From assembly GCA_035934555.1 (NCBI GenBank), contig DASYXT010000098.1, positions 18,781 to 82,780 of the forward strand: 64,000 bases of DNA, read 5' to 3'. The stretch comes from DASYXT01 sp035934555. GTDB taxonomy: Bacteria > Verrucomicrobiota > Verrucomicrobiia > Limisphaerales > UBA8199. Every line of letters starts with the position of its first letter. The first letter of the stretch is position 1. Below the pieces are notes generated by a model. The model was not told the DNA's origin. It was given only the letters and a program-made list of their open reading frames with translations, and did not search any database. Positions 42,401 through 49,639 of this stretch are shown here, in pieces. A program made the translations under genes and the position numbers.

Positions 42401-44304
42401 CTAGCGGTAATTATACCTTCTTTTTGAATTCAGACGACGACTCCGACCTGTTCCTAAGCACGGACAGCACGCCGGCCAACAAGCGCTTGATCGCACAGGA
42501 AACCGGCTGGGCCACCGGCTTGTTCCAGTGGACGGACACAACTGTCAACGGCGACATCCCCGGCAACCGGCGTTCGGACTCGTTCACCGACCCGAACACC
42601 GGGTTGCAGCCTTACGTGAACGGTATCCCGTTGATTGGCGGCCAGATGTACTATATTGAAGACGTGCATCACGAAGGCGGCGGCAACGACTACACGGCGG
42701 TCACTTTCAAGAACGTCACGCTTAACGATCCCGATCCAACCACTGGCAGCGACAGCATAATGGCGGGCAATTTGATCGGCATGTATGCCCCGCGCGTACC
42801 GTGGGTGGCGTTCTCGCAACAGCCGCAAAGTCAGACCGTGACGAGTGGTGGCAATGCGGTCACCTTTACGGCCAATGGCTTCAGCGCACCCGCGCTGGCG
42901 CCCGGCACGACAGGCGATCCACGGCCGCTGTTCGGCCTGCCTGCCACTAACGTCCTTTACCAGTGGTACAAGAACAGCACACCCATCGCCGGGGCAACGA
43001 CCAGCTCTTACACCCAGGTGCCGACATTGCCCTCGGACAATGGCTCGTCTTTCGTGGTTGCTATTCGCACGCTCGGTTACGCCGATAATTCACTGAATGC
43101 GACTTGGAGCAACAGCACCCCAGCGGTGCTTACCGTGATTACCGATACGGTGCCGCCGACCATCAGCTATGCAGCGGCCTTCCAGAATACCAACCAGCCG
43201 GCGCTGTTCATCGTGGACATCACGTTCAGCAAATGGATGGACGCCGCCTCGCTGAGTAATGCGACTTACTCGGTTGCCGGCGTGAATATCACCAATATCA
43301 GCATCGCCGCCAATCATCAGACGGTGCAATTGCTGGTGGACAGGATGCCGACTCTGCCTTTGAACGTCACGGTTAGTGGCGCCAAGGATCTGAGCGGTAA
43401 CACCATTGCGCCGAACTCCAGCGCCGCACTTAATCCGGTCAACCTTACGTCCACCGATGTTGGCACCCTCGGCTTCGATCCGGCTTATCCGAGCTTCCTC
43501 TGGGCTGATGGGGTTGGCGGTTTCATCGTGTCGGCTGAGGGCAGCGACATCTATGGCAATGCGGATGGTTTTAACTTCCTCTGGGAGTCCAAGACCAACG
43601 ACTTCGACGTGGTCGTGCGCCAGAAGAGCACCACGCATACTTCCAATTGGGCTAAGGGTGGGTTGATGGTGCGCGAAACCCTCGATGCCGCCAGCCGTAA
43701 CTGGAACATTGTCAATGACCCGGACTCTGCTGATGGCATCATGGCGCCGGATGGCAGCGGCTACGGGGCCAACAACGTGGAATGCAACGCGCGCGTCGCT
43801 ACCGCTGGAGCCTCTGCTAGCTGGGAGAACCTCACCGGCGCCCATGTCCCGGCTTATCCGAATGCCTGGGTGCGGCTCAAGCGGACCGGAAACATTCTGG
43901 ATGCCTACCTGGGAACCGACGGGAAGAACTGGATCCACGCCGCGAGCACCGATCCATCCACCAACGGGGATATGACCCCGCTGCCATCGGTCGTGTATCT
44001 CGGCATCTGCACCACCGCGCACAACAACGATGCGTTGGGCGTAACACCTCCCCCGCCCTTCCTGTATTACAACACGGCTGAGTATGCCAATTACAGCTCG
44101 AGCTACGTGGCGGGTGCGCGGCTGTCGGGCGTTGTGGCCGGCGGCAACATAACCATCTCGTGGGCACCGGCCGGTGGTCACTTGGAGTCTAGCCCGGCGG
44201 TCAGCGGTGCCGGTGTGAGTTGGCAGCCGGTTTTGCCTAATGCCAACCCCACGACCCTGCCGCTCGGACCAGGGCCCCGCTACTTCCGGGTTGTCAACCC
44301 GTAA
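39412..44304 (+). CDS. Large exported protein with PA14-like and Ig-like repeats
   Basis: The protein has 1630 residues from ATG 39412 (MKTSLYKAVAGSLLLLAAAS, cleavage after LHAQ). It has an N-terminal concanavalin/DUF1349-like module (about 25-235). Three PA14-like units follow, with the repeated signature FFxxxxDDDSDLxLS (SDDDSDLFLSTD in two), separated by Ig-like units with YQWYxN. An SbsA-like Ig domain (FSKWMDAASLSNATYSVAGV), a second DUF1349-like module and a C-terminal module ending PRYFRVVNP complete it. It is probably secreted and carbohydrate-binding. It is flanked on both sides by the two SGNH-TPR paralogues. Confidence 0.88.
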   Translation: MKTSLYKAVAGSLLLLAAASTSLHAQTFTGQDVGTPTHHGGFTNNVDGTISVNGGGDDIWNNGDNFYYYYTSASGLIWDARMRVVSFTGPDYWSKIELMVRRPSSIGTAPAGADPEMCVGGTQTSQQNEIRPTWRGTRAGASSDNGGDGIAPGYPNRWLRVTRVNNTFNFYTGSNGTNWTLLRTHDTSTTADGFDGTPWENPILVGAGVTAHNDGDVNGATAVISNLAFVPFNAATAMGVVTQIQSSVTVYQYTEASFRFAATNNASPIDLVPVQYAWYKNNQLVSTNPMGPDYTFLTTPADNGVTVYAVASVNPPAPYSSVSITSAVATVTTIPQSVIYTNGLKQEFFAGALRQDVDDGSMLHGTASKVSAADIGSYGNNYTIRLSGFFIPPTTTAYVFFICGDDDSDLFLSSSSDPSQKQLVAQENNWSNPYSWLSAGSTGPYDATQKRSDMWSPDPTTLGPVNPNGFYLTAGNLYYIEAVEHQGGGGADLAVTYQTTNEMADPSWSLVFTNGVLPRLADTNNNIALITSPFTNFTWAVQPTNLTVFEGANANFFSKVSTDSELAPTYQWYLNNAPYPGATGPELTLPSVTLALNVAQVYVVANSAEGGLSITSSVVTLAVQQAVWEPGFAKDERWDGSNRSLIESGNAGDPGYTMAVPAWEVAIDGAGYGNNFGRRVSGFFVPPTTGRYVFFANSDDDSDLYLSTDNSPAHKRLIAQEIPWSNAFQWLGDTGGAGVAAQVAQKRSDTFVDPVSGTQPYASGIQLSAGQRYYMEQDYSQGGGGANLEATFKLTTDNDPGNGAASRLVGNTIGINAVRCSYVAFTTQPANVTVPPSGYAVFNAVGITDSQLAVGQVTGGEASYTNNFVLYQWYKNGTAIPGANSSTLVIAPVQAADNGALISCQIRALGYADNTLTPIWSNSVTATLTLSPQAVFEPGWAFVEWWPTNSPSRVGVETYSVGVPSYVYATPKFETSVNQEAGDNYANRISGYFIPATSGNYTFFLNSDDDSDLFLSTDSTPANKRLIAQETGWATGLFQWTDTTVNGDIPGNRRSDSFTDPNTGLQPYVNGIPLIGGQMYYIEDVHHEGGGNDYTAVTFKNVTLNDPDPTTGSDSIMAGNLIGMYAPRVPWVAFSQQPQSQTVTSGGNAVTFTANGFSAPALAPGTTGDPRPLFGLPATNVLYQWYKNSTPIAGATTSSYTQVPTLPSDNGSSFVVAIRTLGYADNSLNATWSNSTPAVLTVITDTVPPTISYAAAFQNTNQPALFIVDITFSKWMDAASLSNATYSVAGVNITNISIAANHQTVQLLVDRMPTLPLNVTVSGAKDLSGNTIAPNSSAALNPVNLTSTDVGTLGFDPAYPSFLWADGVGGFIVSAEGSDIYGNADGFNFLWESKTNDFDVVVRQKSTTHTSNWAKGGLMVRETLDAASRNWNIVNDPDSADGIMAPDGSGYGANNVECNARVATAGASASWENLTGAHVPAYPNAWVRLKRTGNILDAYLGTDGKNWIHAASTDPSTNGDMTPLPSVVYLGICTTAHNNDALGVTPPPPFLYYNTAEYANYSSSYVAGARLSGVVAGGNITISWAPAGGHLESSPAVSGAGVSWQPVLPNANPTTLPLGPGPRYFRVVNP

Positions 44305-44334
44305 CAGCGGATTCATTCAACCTGCATTTATCAA

Positions 44335-44364
44335 GGCCGCGAGGGCAACCTCGCGGCCCTCTTA
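44335..44364 (+). terminator. Rho-independent terminator after the PA14 protein
   Basis: The stem GGCCGCGAG / CTCGCGGCC (44335-44343 and 44350-44358) with a 6-base loop is followed by CTCTTATT. It lies 30 bp after the stop codon. Confidence 0.75.
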
Positions 44365-44489
44365 TTAACACAACCCGCTCCAGCGGGGTCTGTGTGCCCA
44401 AACCGGACAGCCAGGCGCTACGGCCGGTTTACGAGTCGTGGGACCCGCGTTGCGTCCTAGCCCACTACCTGCTATAGAATGCAGAGCCA

Positions 44490-46784
44490 ATGAAACGAGC
44501 AAGGAGCCGCAAGCGAGGACAGTCTCCGTCGCCCGTCCGGCATCCCTCTGGTCCATCGGCACTGCCAAGTACCGTGCTTTCGCCCGGACGCAAATGGCTG
44601 CTTCGTCTGCTGGCGGTGTTTGTACCGCCGCTGCTCCTTTTGGGCGCGCTGGAGCTGTTTCTGCGTTTGATCGGATTTGGATTCGATCCGCATTTTTTCA
44701 AAACGGCTAAAATCGGCGGCCAGGATTGCTATGTGGCCAACGACGACTTCGGCTTGCGATTTTTCCCTCACAATCTGGCCCGGATTCCGGCCCCGGTGGT
44801 GGTGCCCGCCAAGAAGGCGCCGGGCGCTTGCCGCATTTTTATTTTTGGAGAATCGGCGGCGCTGGGCGATCCGCGCCCGAACTATGGCGCCGGTTGCTAT
44901 CTCGAAGCATTGTTAGCCGAACGCTTCCCGCAAACGAAGTTCGAGGTTATCAACACCGGGATCACCGCGATTAACTCACATGCCATCCTGCCCATCGCGC
45001 AGGAGTGTGCGACGCATCAGGGCGACCTTTGGCTCATCTACATGGGCAATAATGAGATGGTGGGCCCCTTTGGCGCGGCGACCGTGTTCGGCGCGCGCGC
45101 TCCACCCCTTTGGCTGATCCGTGCCCAGTTGCTATTGCAGCGGCTGCGCCTGGGCCAATGGTTGCTCGCCCTCAGCCAGAAACTGCATAAGTCAAATCCC
45201 ACCTCCGAGAGTTGGCACGGGATGGAGATGTTCGCGCAAAGCCAGGTCTCACCCGCCGACCCGCGGCGGCAACGGGTCTATCGGAATTTCCAGCGTAACC
45301 TGGAGGAGATTTTAAAAACCGGGCTGGCCTCTGGCGCGAAGGTAATCCTCTCGACTGTGGCGGTGAACCTCAAAGATTGTCCACCGTTCGGAACGTCATC
45401 CGGGGATGAGCTGACGGCAGCCAGCCGCGCTAGCTTTGAGAAACTCTGTCGCGCTGGCGACGCGGCCGAGACGCAAGGGAACTTCGCTGATGCCCGGTCC
45501 GATTTCCAACAGGCGACCGAGATTTGTCCAGAGGCGGCCGAGGCACAGTATCGCCTGGCCACGTGCCAGTTGCGCCTGACCAACGCGACCATGGCCGGCC
45601 TGCATTTCCTGCAAGCCGTCGATACCGATACGTTGCCCTTCCGGGCCGATTCGCACATCAACGGGATTATCCGGGAGGCGGGGCGTCAATTGGCTGGCGA
45701 ATCCCTGGTCCTGTGCGACGCGGCCAAGGCCTTAAGCGCATCCAGCTCCAATGGAGTATCCGGCGACGAATTCTTTTATGAACATGTTCACCTGAATCCG
45801 GAGGGTAACTATGCGCTGGCGCTTGCGTGGGCGGGCCACGTCGAGAAGTTATTTAGTCCGGCGCTCAGAAGGGGCGCCCAGCTATCATGGTTGGGGCAGG
45901 ACGAGTGCGAGCAGTTGCTGGGTCTGACCGAATGGAACCGGGTATCGATCCTCGAAGAGGTGCTCCGTCGCGTTCAACAACCACCGTTCATAGGACAATC
46001 GGGCCATGCGCAGCGCCTCGCTGTCATGCGCAACAAGATCGCCGAATTACGCCAGAAGCTCACGCCCGAAGCGGCGGCACGAGCGCGAGAAACCTATTTG
46101 CGGGCCTTGCGGCGTGCGCCGGAGAATTTTCGGTTGCATGAAAACTATGCTGAGTTTCTGGAAGCAATGCATGAGTGGAATCCGGCGACCACCGAGCGAA
46201 AAAAGGTCTGTGAGCTTATCCCTGATTATTATTTTCCGTACTATGCGTTGGGCGTCGATTTGAAGGAGGCTGGGGCGCTGGCAGAAGCACGCGACGCATT
46301 GCAAAAGGCGCAGACTTTGCGGCCCGAGCAGCCGCAAGTTCGGCTCGAATTGGGCATCATCTGTGCCCGGCAAGGCGCATGGGATCTCGCACGGCAGTAT
46401 CTCGAAGAGGCGCGCCGGCTTGCCCCCGAAGACCCACAGGCCGGGTTGTACCTGGGGGAAGTATTATGGAGACTTGATCGGCGCCGCGAAGCGGTGGACT
46501 GCTTGCGTGCAGTAATGCGGCTTGCGCCGGCCGAATGGCAGCCTCATTACCGTTTGGCCAGCGATCTCGCCCAGCAGGGTAGTCTTTCGGAGGCGGCCAG
46601 CGAATATCAGGAAGCGCTTCGCCTTAACCCGGCCAATGTGAAAATTAAACTCGGCCTCGGGGCCGTCCTGCTGGGTCTCGGACGACAAACGGAGGCGCTA
46701 CAGCAATTGGATGAAGCCCTAAAGCTGGAGCCGAATAACCCGGCGGCGCTGGAATTTCAACGAAAGCTCCGCGGCCTTCGGTAG
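44490..46784 (+). CDS. Membrane SGNH-hydrolase / TPR protein, copy B
   Basis: The protein has 764 residues. A membrane helix lies at about 37-57. SGNH residues are Ser122 in IFGESAALGD, INSH, Asn187-188 in MGNNEMVGPFG and a C-terminal FYEHVHLNPEGN, with Glu where copy A has Asp. TPR-like helices are found inside the SGNH region (about 310-370). A TPR array follows (about 530-755; PQVRLELGIICARQGAWDLA, NPANVKIKLGLGAVLLGLGR). It shares the layout of copy A at 36668-39115 and is clearly paralogous. It lies 185 bp after the PA14 gene, behind a terminator. Confidence 0.85.
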   Translation: MKRARSRKRGQSPSPVRHPSGPSALPSTVLSPGRKWLLRLLAVFVPPLLLLGALELFLRLIGFGFDPHFFKTAKIGGQDCYVANDDFGLRFFPHNLARIPAPVVVPAKKAPGACRIFIFGESAALGDPRPNYGAGCYLEALLAERFPQTKFEVINTGITAINSHAILPIAQECATHQGDLWLIYMGNNEMVGPFGAATVFGARAPPLWLIRAQLLLQRLRLGQWLLALSQKLHKSNPTSESWHGMEMFAQSQVSPADPRRQRVYRNFQRNLEEILKTGLASGAKVILSTVAVNLKDCPPFGTSSGDELTAASRASFEKLCRAGDAAETQGNFADARSDFQQATEICPEAAEAQYRLATCQLRLTNATMAGLHFLQAVDTDTLPFRADSHINGIIREAGRQLAGESLVLCDAAKALSASSSNGVSGDEFFYEHVHLNPEGNYALALAWAGHVEKLFSPALRRGAQLSWLGQDECEQLLGLTEWNRVSILEEVLRRVQQPPFIGQSGHAQRLAVMRNKIAELRQKLTPEAAARARETYLRALRRAPENFRLHENYAEFLEAMHEWNPATTERKKVCELIPDYYFPYYALGVDLKEAGALAEARDALQKAQTLRPEQPQVRLELGIICARQGAWDLARQYLEEARRLAPEDPQAGLYLGEVLWRLDRRREAVDCLRAVMRLAPAEWQPHYRLASDLAQQGSLSEAASEYQEALRLNPANVKIKLGLGAVLLGLGRQTEALQQLDEALKLEPNNPAALEFQRKLRGLR

Positions 46785-46821
46785 CGCACCGTATGAACGA
46801 AAGCCCCAACGGCCCGCCGCG

Positions 46822-47289
46822 CTACCCAGCTCGTTTCCAAAACTGCCACCAGCGCTTCTTCGGCGGATTTTTCCAGGATTCATACCGCGCCGTAATCACC
46901 GGCTCGAGCTTTGCATAATTCTGCCAGGTATCCGCGACGTGGTAAAAGCTCGGCAAGCCGCGGGCGAGCGTTTTTTTGTAGTCCTCGAAGTACGGGCCTC
47001 GTTTGCCGCTCAAATCGCGGTAATAATGTTCGGCAAAGGCATTGCCTTCGACCGTCAAATCCTTCTCTGCGAATTGCTCCTTGCAGGCAGCTTCAAAGAA
47101 TTGGCGGCCGGTGAGTTGCCGCGCCCGCAAATGGGCGACGAGTTCCGGAGATTGCTTTTCATGGAATTCATTGAGCAGCCCGTGAGTGGCCGCCCAGGCC
47201 AAAAACATGCCGATATGCGTCGCGGCGTGGCCTTTGGGCAGTGGCTGCTCCTCGGTGCTGTAATCCAAATCTGCGCGGTCGTAGGACAT
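46822..47289 (-). CDS. Conserved small protein (DUF7832-like)
   Basis: The start at 47289 (MSYDRADLDY) gives 155 residues. The sequence KGHAATHIGMFLAWAATHGLL is a conserved block of a family I recall as DUF7832. The C-terminal tail is basic and aromatic (KKRWWQFWKRAG). It is cytosolic by composition. No function is known to me. It is divergent from the mscS gene. Confidence 0.65.
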   Translation of the reverse strand: MSYDRADLDYSTEEQPLPKGHAATHIGMFLAWAATHGLLNEFHEKQSPELVAHLRARQLTGRQFFEAACKEQFAEKDLTVEGNAFAEHYYRDLSGKRGPYFEDYKKTLARGLPSFYHVADTWQNYAKLEPVITARYESWKNPPKKRWWQFWKRAG

Positions 47290-47387
47290 AGCAGAATGCT
47301 TCCCGAAACATAGCATGATGGCTGAGCAGGGCCAAATGCCGGATTTGTCACTATACTTGCCCCACCGAAACCGGTATTCATGGCACC

Positions 47388-48353
47388 GTGAAAGATTTGA
47401 TCGCCGGCTGGAAACAGATCCTGGACTTCCCGCTGCTGAAAGCCGGGGGCACGCAATTCACCGTGGGGCACGTGCTGGAGTTGGTGTTCCTGCTGGCTCT
47501 GGTGTTCATCGGCGAAGTCCTCATGCGCAGGGTATTCGTGACGCGCTTCCTGGAGCGGACCCGCCTGCGGCCTTCCGTCCGGTTCGCCGTGCGCCAGGTA
47601 ATCCGCTACACGTTCCTGGCGTTGGGCATTTATCTTTCCTTGCAGGCGGTCGGCGTGAATCTCAGTTCGCTGGCGTTCCTGGCCGGGGCACTCGGCGTGG
47701 GAGTCGGTTTTGGGTTGCAGAATATCGTCAGCAATTTCATCAGCGGCTTGATCATTCTGGCAGAACAACCCATCGCGCTCGGCGACCGAATCGATGTCGG
47801 TGGGGTTACCGGGCAAGTGACCGAGATCAACCTGCGCAGCACCACCGTTGTCACCAACGACAATATTTGCATCATCGTGCCCAACTCGAGTCTCATCACG
47901 GCCAACGTCGTTAACTGGAGTCATGGCGATCCTAAAGTCCGGACCCGCCTGCCGGTTGGGGTGGCCTACGGCACCGATGTCGAGAAGCTGCGGAAGCTGC
48001 TGTTGGAAGTCGCCCGGGTTAATCCGGATATCCTGCAAGAGCCGCCGCCCGAAGTGCTCTTTGTCGGTTACGGTGACAGTTCGATTAATTTTGAATTGGC
48101 GGTGTGGTCCATCACAATGCTGGCGCGGCCGTCGCGTTTTCGCAGCGAGCTGTACTATGCGATGCACCGCACACTTGAGGAACATCACATCGAAATTCCA
48201 TTCCCGCAGCGCGACCTGCATTTGCGCTCGGGTGCGCTGGTGCTTCAGAACGGCGCCGCGGTGGTGCGCTCGCTGGAAACGGCTCCCGGCCCAGTCCCCG
48301 CGCCGCCATCCCGGGGCGTTGAGGAATCGGGGTCACAAGCTAAGAAACTGTGA
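47388..48353 (+). CDS. Small-conductance mechanosensitive channel MscS family
   Basis: The start is GTG 47388 and the length is 321 residues. Three N-terminal membrane helices are present. The pore-lining helix is FLAGALGVGVGFGLQNIVSN, with the usual Gly/Ala pattern. The MscS beta domain (GDRIDVGGVTGQVTEINLRS) and C-terminal alpha/beta cage follow (VLFVGYGDSSINFELAVW). It relieves osmotic downshock. The last ~30 residues are Pro-rich. The stop lies 3 bp before a palindromic repeat element. Confidence 0.93.
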   Translation: MKDLIAGWKQILDFPLLKAGGTQFTVGHVLELVFLLALVFIGEVLMRRVFVTRFLERTRLRPSVRFAVRQVIRYTFLALGIYLSLQAVGVNLSSLAFLAGALGVGVGFGLQNIVSNFISGLIILAEQPIALGDRIDVGGVTGQVTEINLRSTTVVTNDNICIIVPNSSLITANVVNWSHGDPKVRTRLPVGVAYGTDVEKLRKLLLEVARVNPDILQEPPPEVLFVGYGDSSINFELAVWSITMLARPSRFRSELYYAMHRTLEEHHIEIPFPQRDLHLRSGALVLQNGAAVVRSLETAPGPVPAPPSRGVEESGSQAKKL

Positions 48354-48355
48354 AC

Positions 48356-48465
48356 GGAGCGCGGACTTTTAGTCCGCAGCAACGCCCGAAAAGCCGAGCG
48401 TGCTGAACATTCTCGAGGCCGCCTTCACGGTCGAGGCTTTGCTGCGGACTAAAAGTCCGCGCTCC
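48356..48465. repeat. REP family B pair (REPIN-like) between mscS and fabZ-like genes
   Basis: The inverted arms 48356-48382 (GGAGCGCGGACTTTTAGTCC) and 48439-48465 are perfect partners with a 56-bp spacer. The element bridges two convergent genes. Its right arm encodes the last residues (RSADF) and the TAG stop of the fabZ-like gene on the minus strand. It is the same family as 13053-13132. Confidence 0.88.
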
Positions 48466-48901
48466 GTCCGCGCTCTGACCCGCTGAGGGTCAAAGCCGCT
48501 TGCATGAGCAATCGCTCCCCAACAGTTGCCGAGGCTTCGGCCTGGACAAGGTTCCCCAATCGACCGGTAATGTGAGCTTCAAACTGGATTGTTTCTCCGG
48601 GTGCAACGGTACCGAGTATTTTCACCGAACGCAGAGCCGTGAGCTTCAAACCGGCCAAGGGGGGGATATTGGGATCCGACTGAGCCACGACGCCCGCCAA
48701 TTGTGCCGCGGCTTCAACCAACAGCACGCCCGGCATGAGCGGTTGTCCCGGGAAATGGCCGCGCAAGAAAGGCTCATCGCCGCGCAGCGTGTACTGGCCG
48801 ATGCCGCTGCGGCCCGGTTCGAGTGAGAGCAGCCGGTCCAGAAAGCGAAACTCGGGGCCGTGGGGCAGCAGGTCCAATGCGCGCGCCAGGGGGTCTGTCA
48901 T
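48449..48901 (-). CDS. FabZ/ApeI-like 3-hydroxyacyl-ACP dehydratase
   Basis: The protein has 150 residues in a single hot-dog fold. The catalytic segment FLRGHFPGQPLMPGVLLVEA carries His49 and Glu63, as in FabZ. The C-terminus GRSADF and stop codon are contributed by a palindromic repeat, so the original C-terminus has been changed. It is in the same direction as, and 60 bp after, the lolA-like gene, together with an exporter and lipoprotein. It could be an aryl-polyene-type dehydratase rather than a housekeeping FabZ. Confidence 0.88.
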   Translation of the reverse strand: MTDPLARALDLLPHGPEFRFLDRLLSLEPGRSGIGQYTLRGDEPFLRGHFPGQPLMPGVLLVEAAAQLAGVVAQSDPNIPPLAGLKLTALRSVKILGTVAPGETIQFEAHITGRLGNLVQAEASATVGERLLMQAALTLSGSERGRSADF

Positions 48902-48961
48902 AGGTGAGAGAAAAAATGTCGCGGTGCGCGCAGAGTACGACCTGCGGCTAGGCCGCTCGGA

Positions 48962-49639
48962 TTATTGCTTTTTCATTGGTTCGACCACCTTGTAATCACC
49001 GGGGACTGGAGGTGCAAACAAGTCTGGCGGGATCGGTGGATTCAACACCGGGTTTTTGAAATCGTTACGCATGCGCGAGCCATCGGCGAACTGCAATTCG
49101 GTCGCGCGCAACGCGTCATTGCGCGTGTCGAAGTCGATCATGATCTGGGGCATCATGCGGCGGGCGGCGGCGGATTTCGGCTGTAAAACAAGTTGGCCGG
49201 AGTCGTCCTGGACGGTTTGCGACAGGATGTCGTATTGGGCCTCCAGTTCGGCGGCGCTGCGGGGAAAGCCGGCTTCGAGCAACGCCAGGGCATCCCGCCA
49301 TGGCCCGGCCTGCTGGCCGGTCAAAGGGTACTTCTCGACCCGCTTGAGGCGCGGATAAACAATTTCGAGCGCATCACCGGCACGCAGCGCGATGGTCTGT
49401 GCCGGGTGTCCCAATTCCCATCGGAAACGATTGGGCGCCTGAAACCAGACATGGCCGGTAGCGGTGAGCGGCTGGGACAGCGACTTCAGACTGCGGGTCT
49501 GAGTAAAATCGGCCGACCAGCTTTGGATATTGGTCTGCGCCGCCAGCCACGCAGCGACTTGTGGTTTTAATTCCTGCGCCTGTGCGGTGACGCACAACCC
49601 GAGCGCGCCAATTGCGGTGCTCCATAAATATTCTTTCAT
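48962..49639 (-). CDS. LolA-like outer-membrane lipoprotein carrier
   Basis: The start at 49639 gives MKEYLWSTAIGALGLCVTAQ, a signal peptide, and overlaps the upstream stop as ATGA. The protein has 225 residues. The LolA-type half-barrel has SWSADFTQTRSLKSLSQPLT, VWFQAPNRFRWELG, LEIVYPRLKRVEKYPL and a conserved C-terminus (LNPPIPPDLFAPPVPGDYKV). It likely binds a hydrophobic molecule in the periplasm. Its operon with an MMPL exporter suggests a pathway-specific carrier, like the LolA of aryl-polyene clusters. Confidence 0.85.
   Translation of the reverse strand: MKEYLWSTAIGALGLCVTAQAQELKPQVAAWLAAQTNIQSWSADFTQTRSLKSLSQPLTATGHVWFQAPNRFRWELGHPAQTIALRAGDALEIVYPRLKRVEKYPLTGQQAGPWRDALALLEAGFPRSAAELEAQYDILSQTVQDDSGQLVLQPKSAAARRMMPQIMIDFDTRNDALRATELQFADGSRMRNDFKNPVLNPPIPPDLFAPPVPGDYKVVEPMKKQ

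Noticed and set aside
47055..48221. 388-aa open frame on the - strand opposite mscS
   Set aside because: Shadow of the MscS gene. Rich in His/Arg/Gln with no fold-like pattern.
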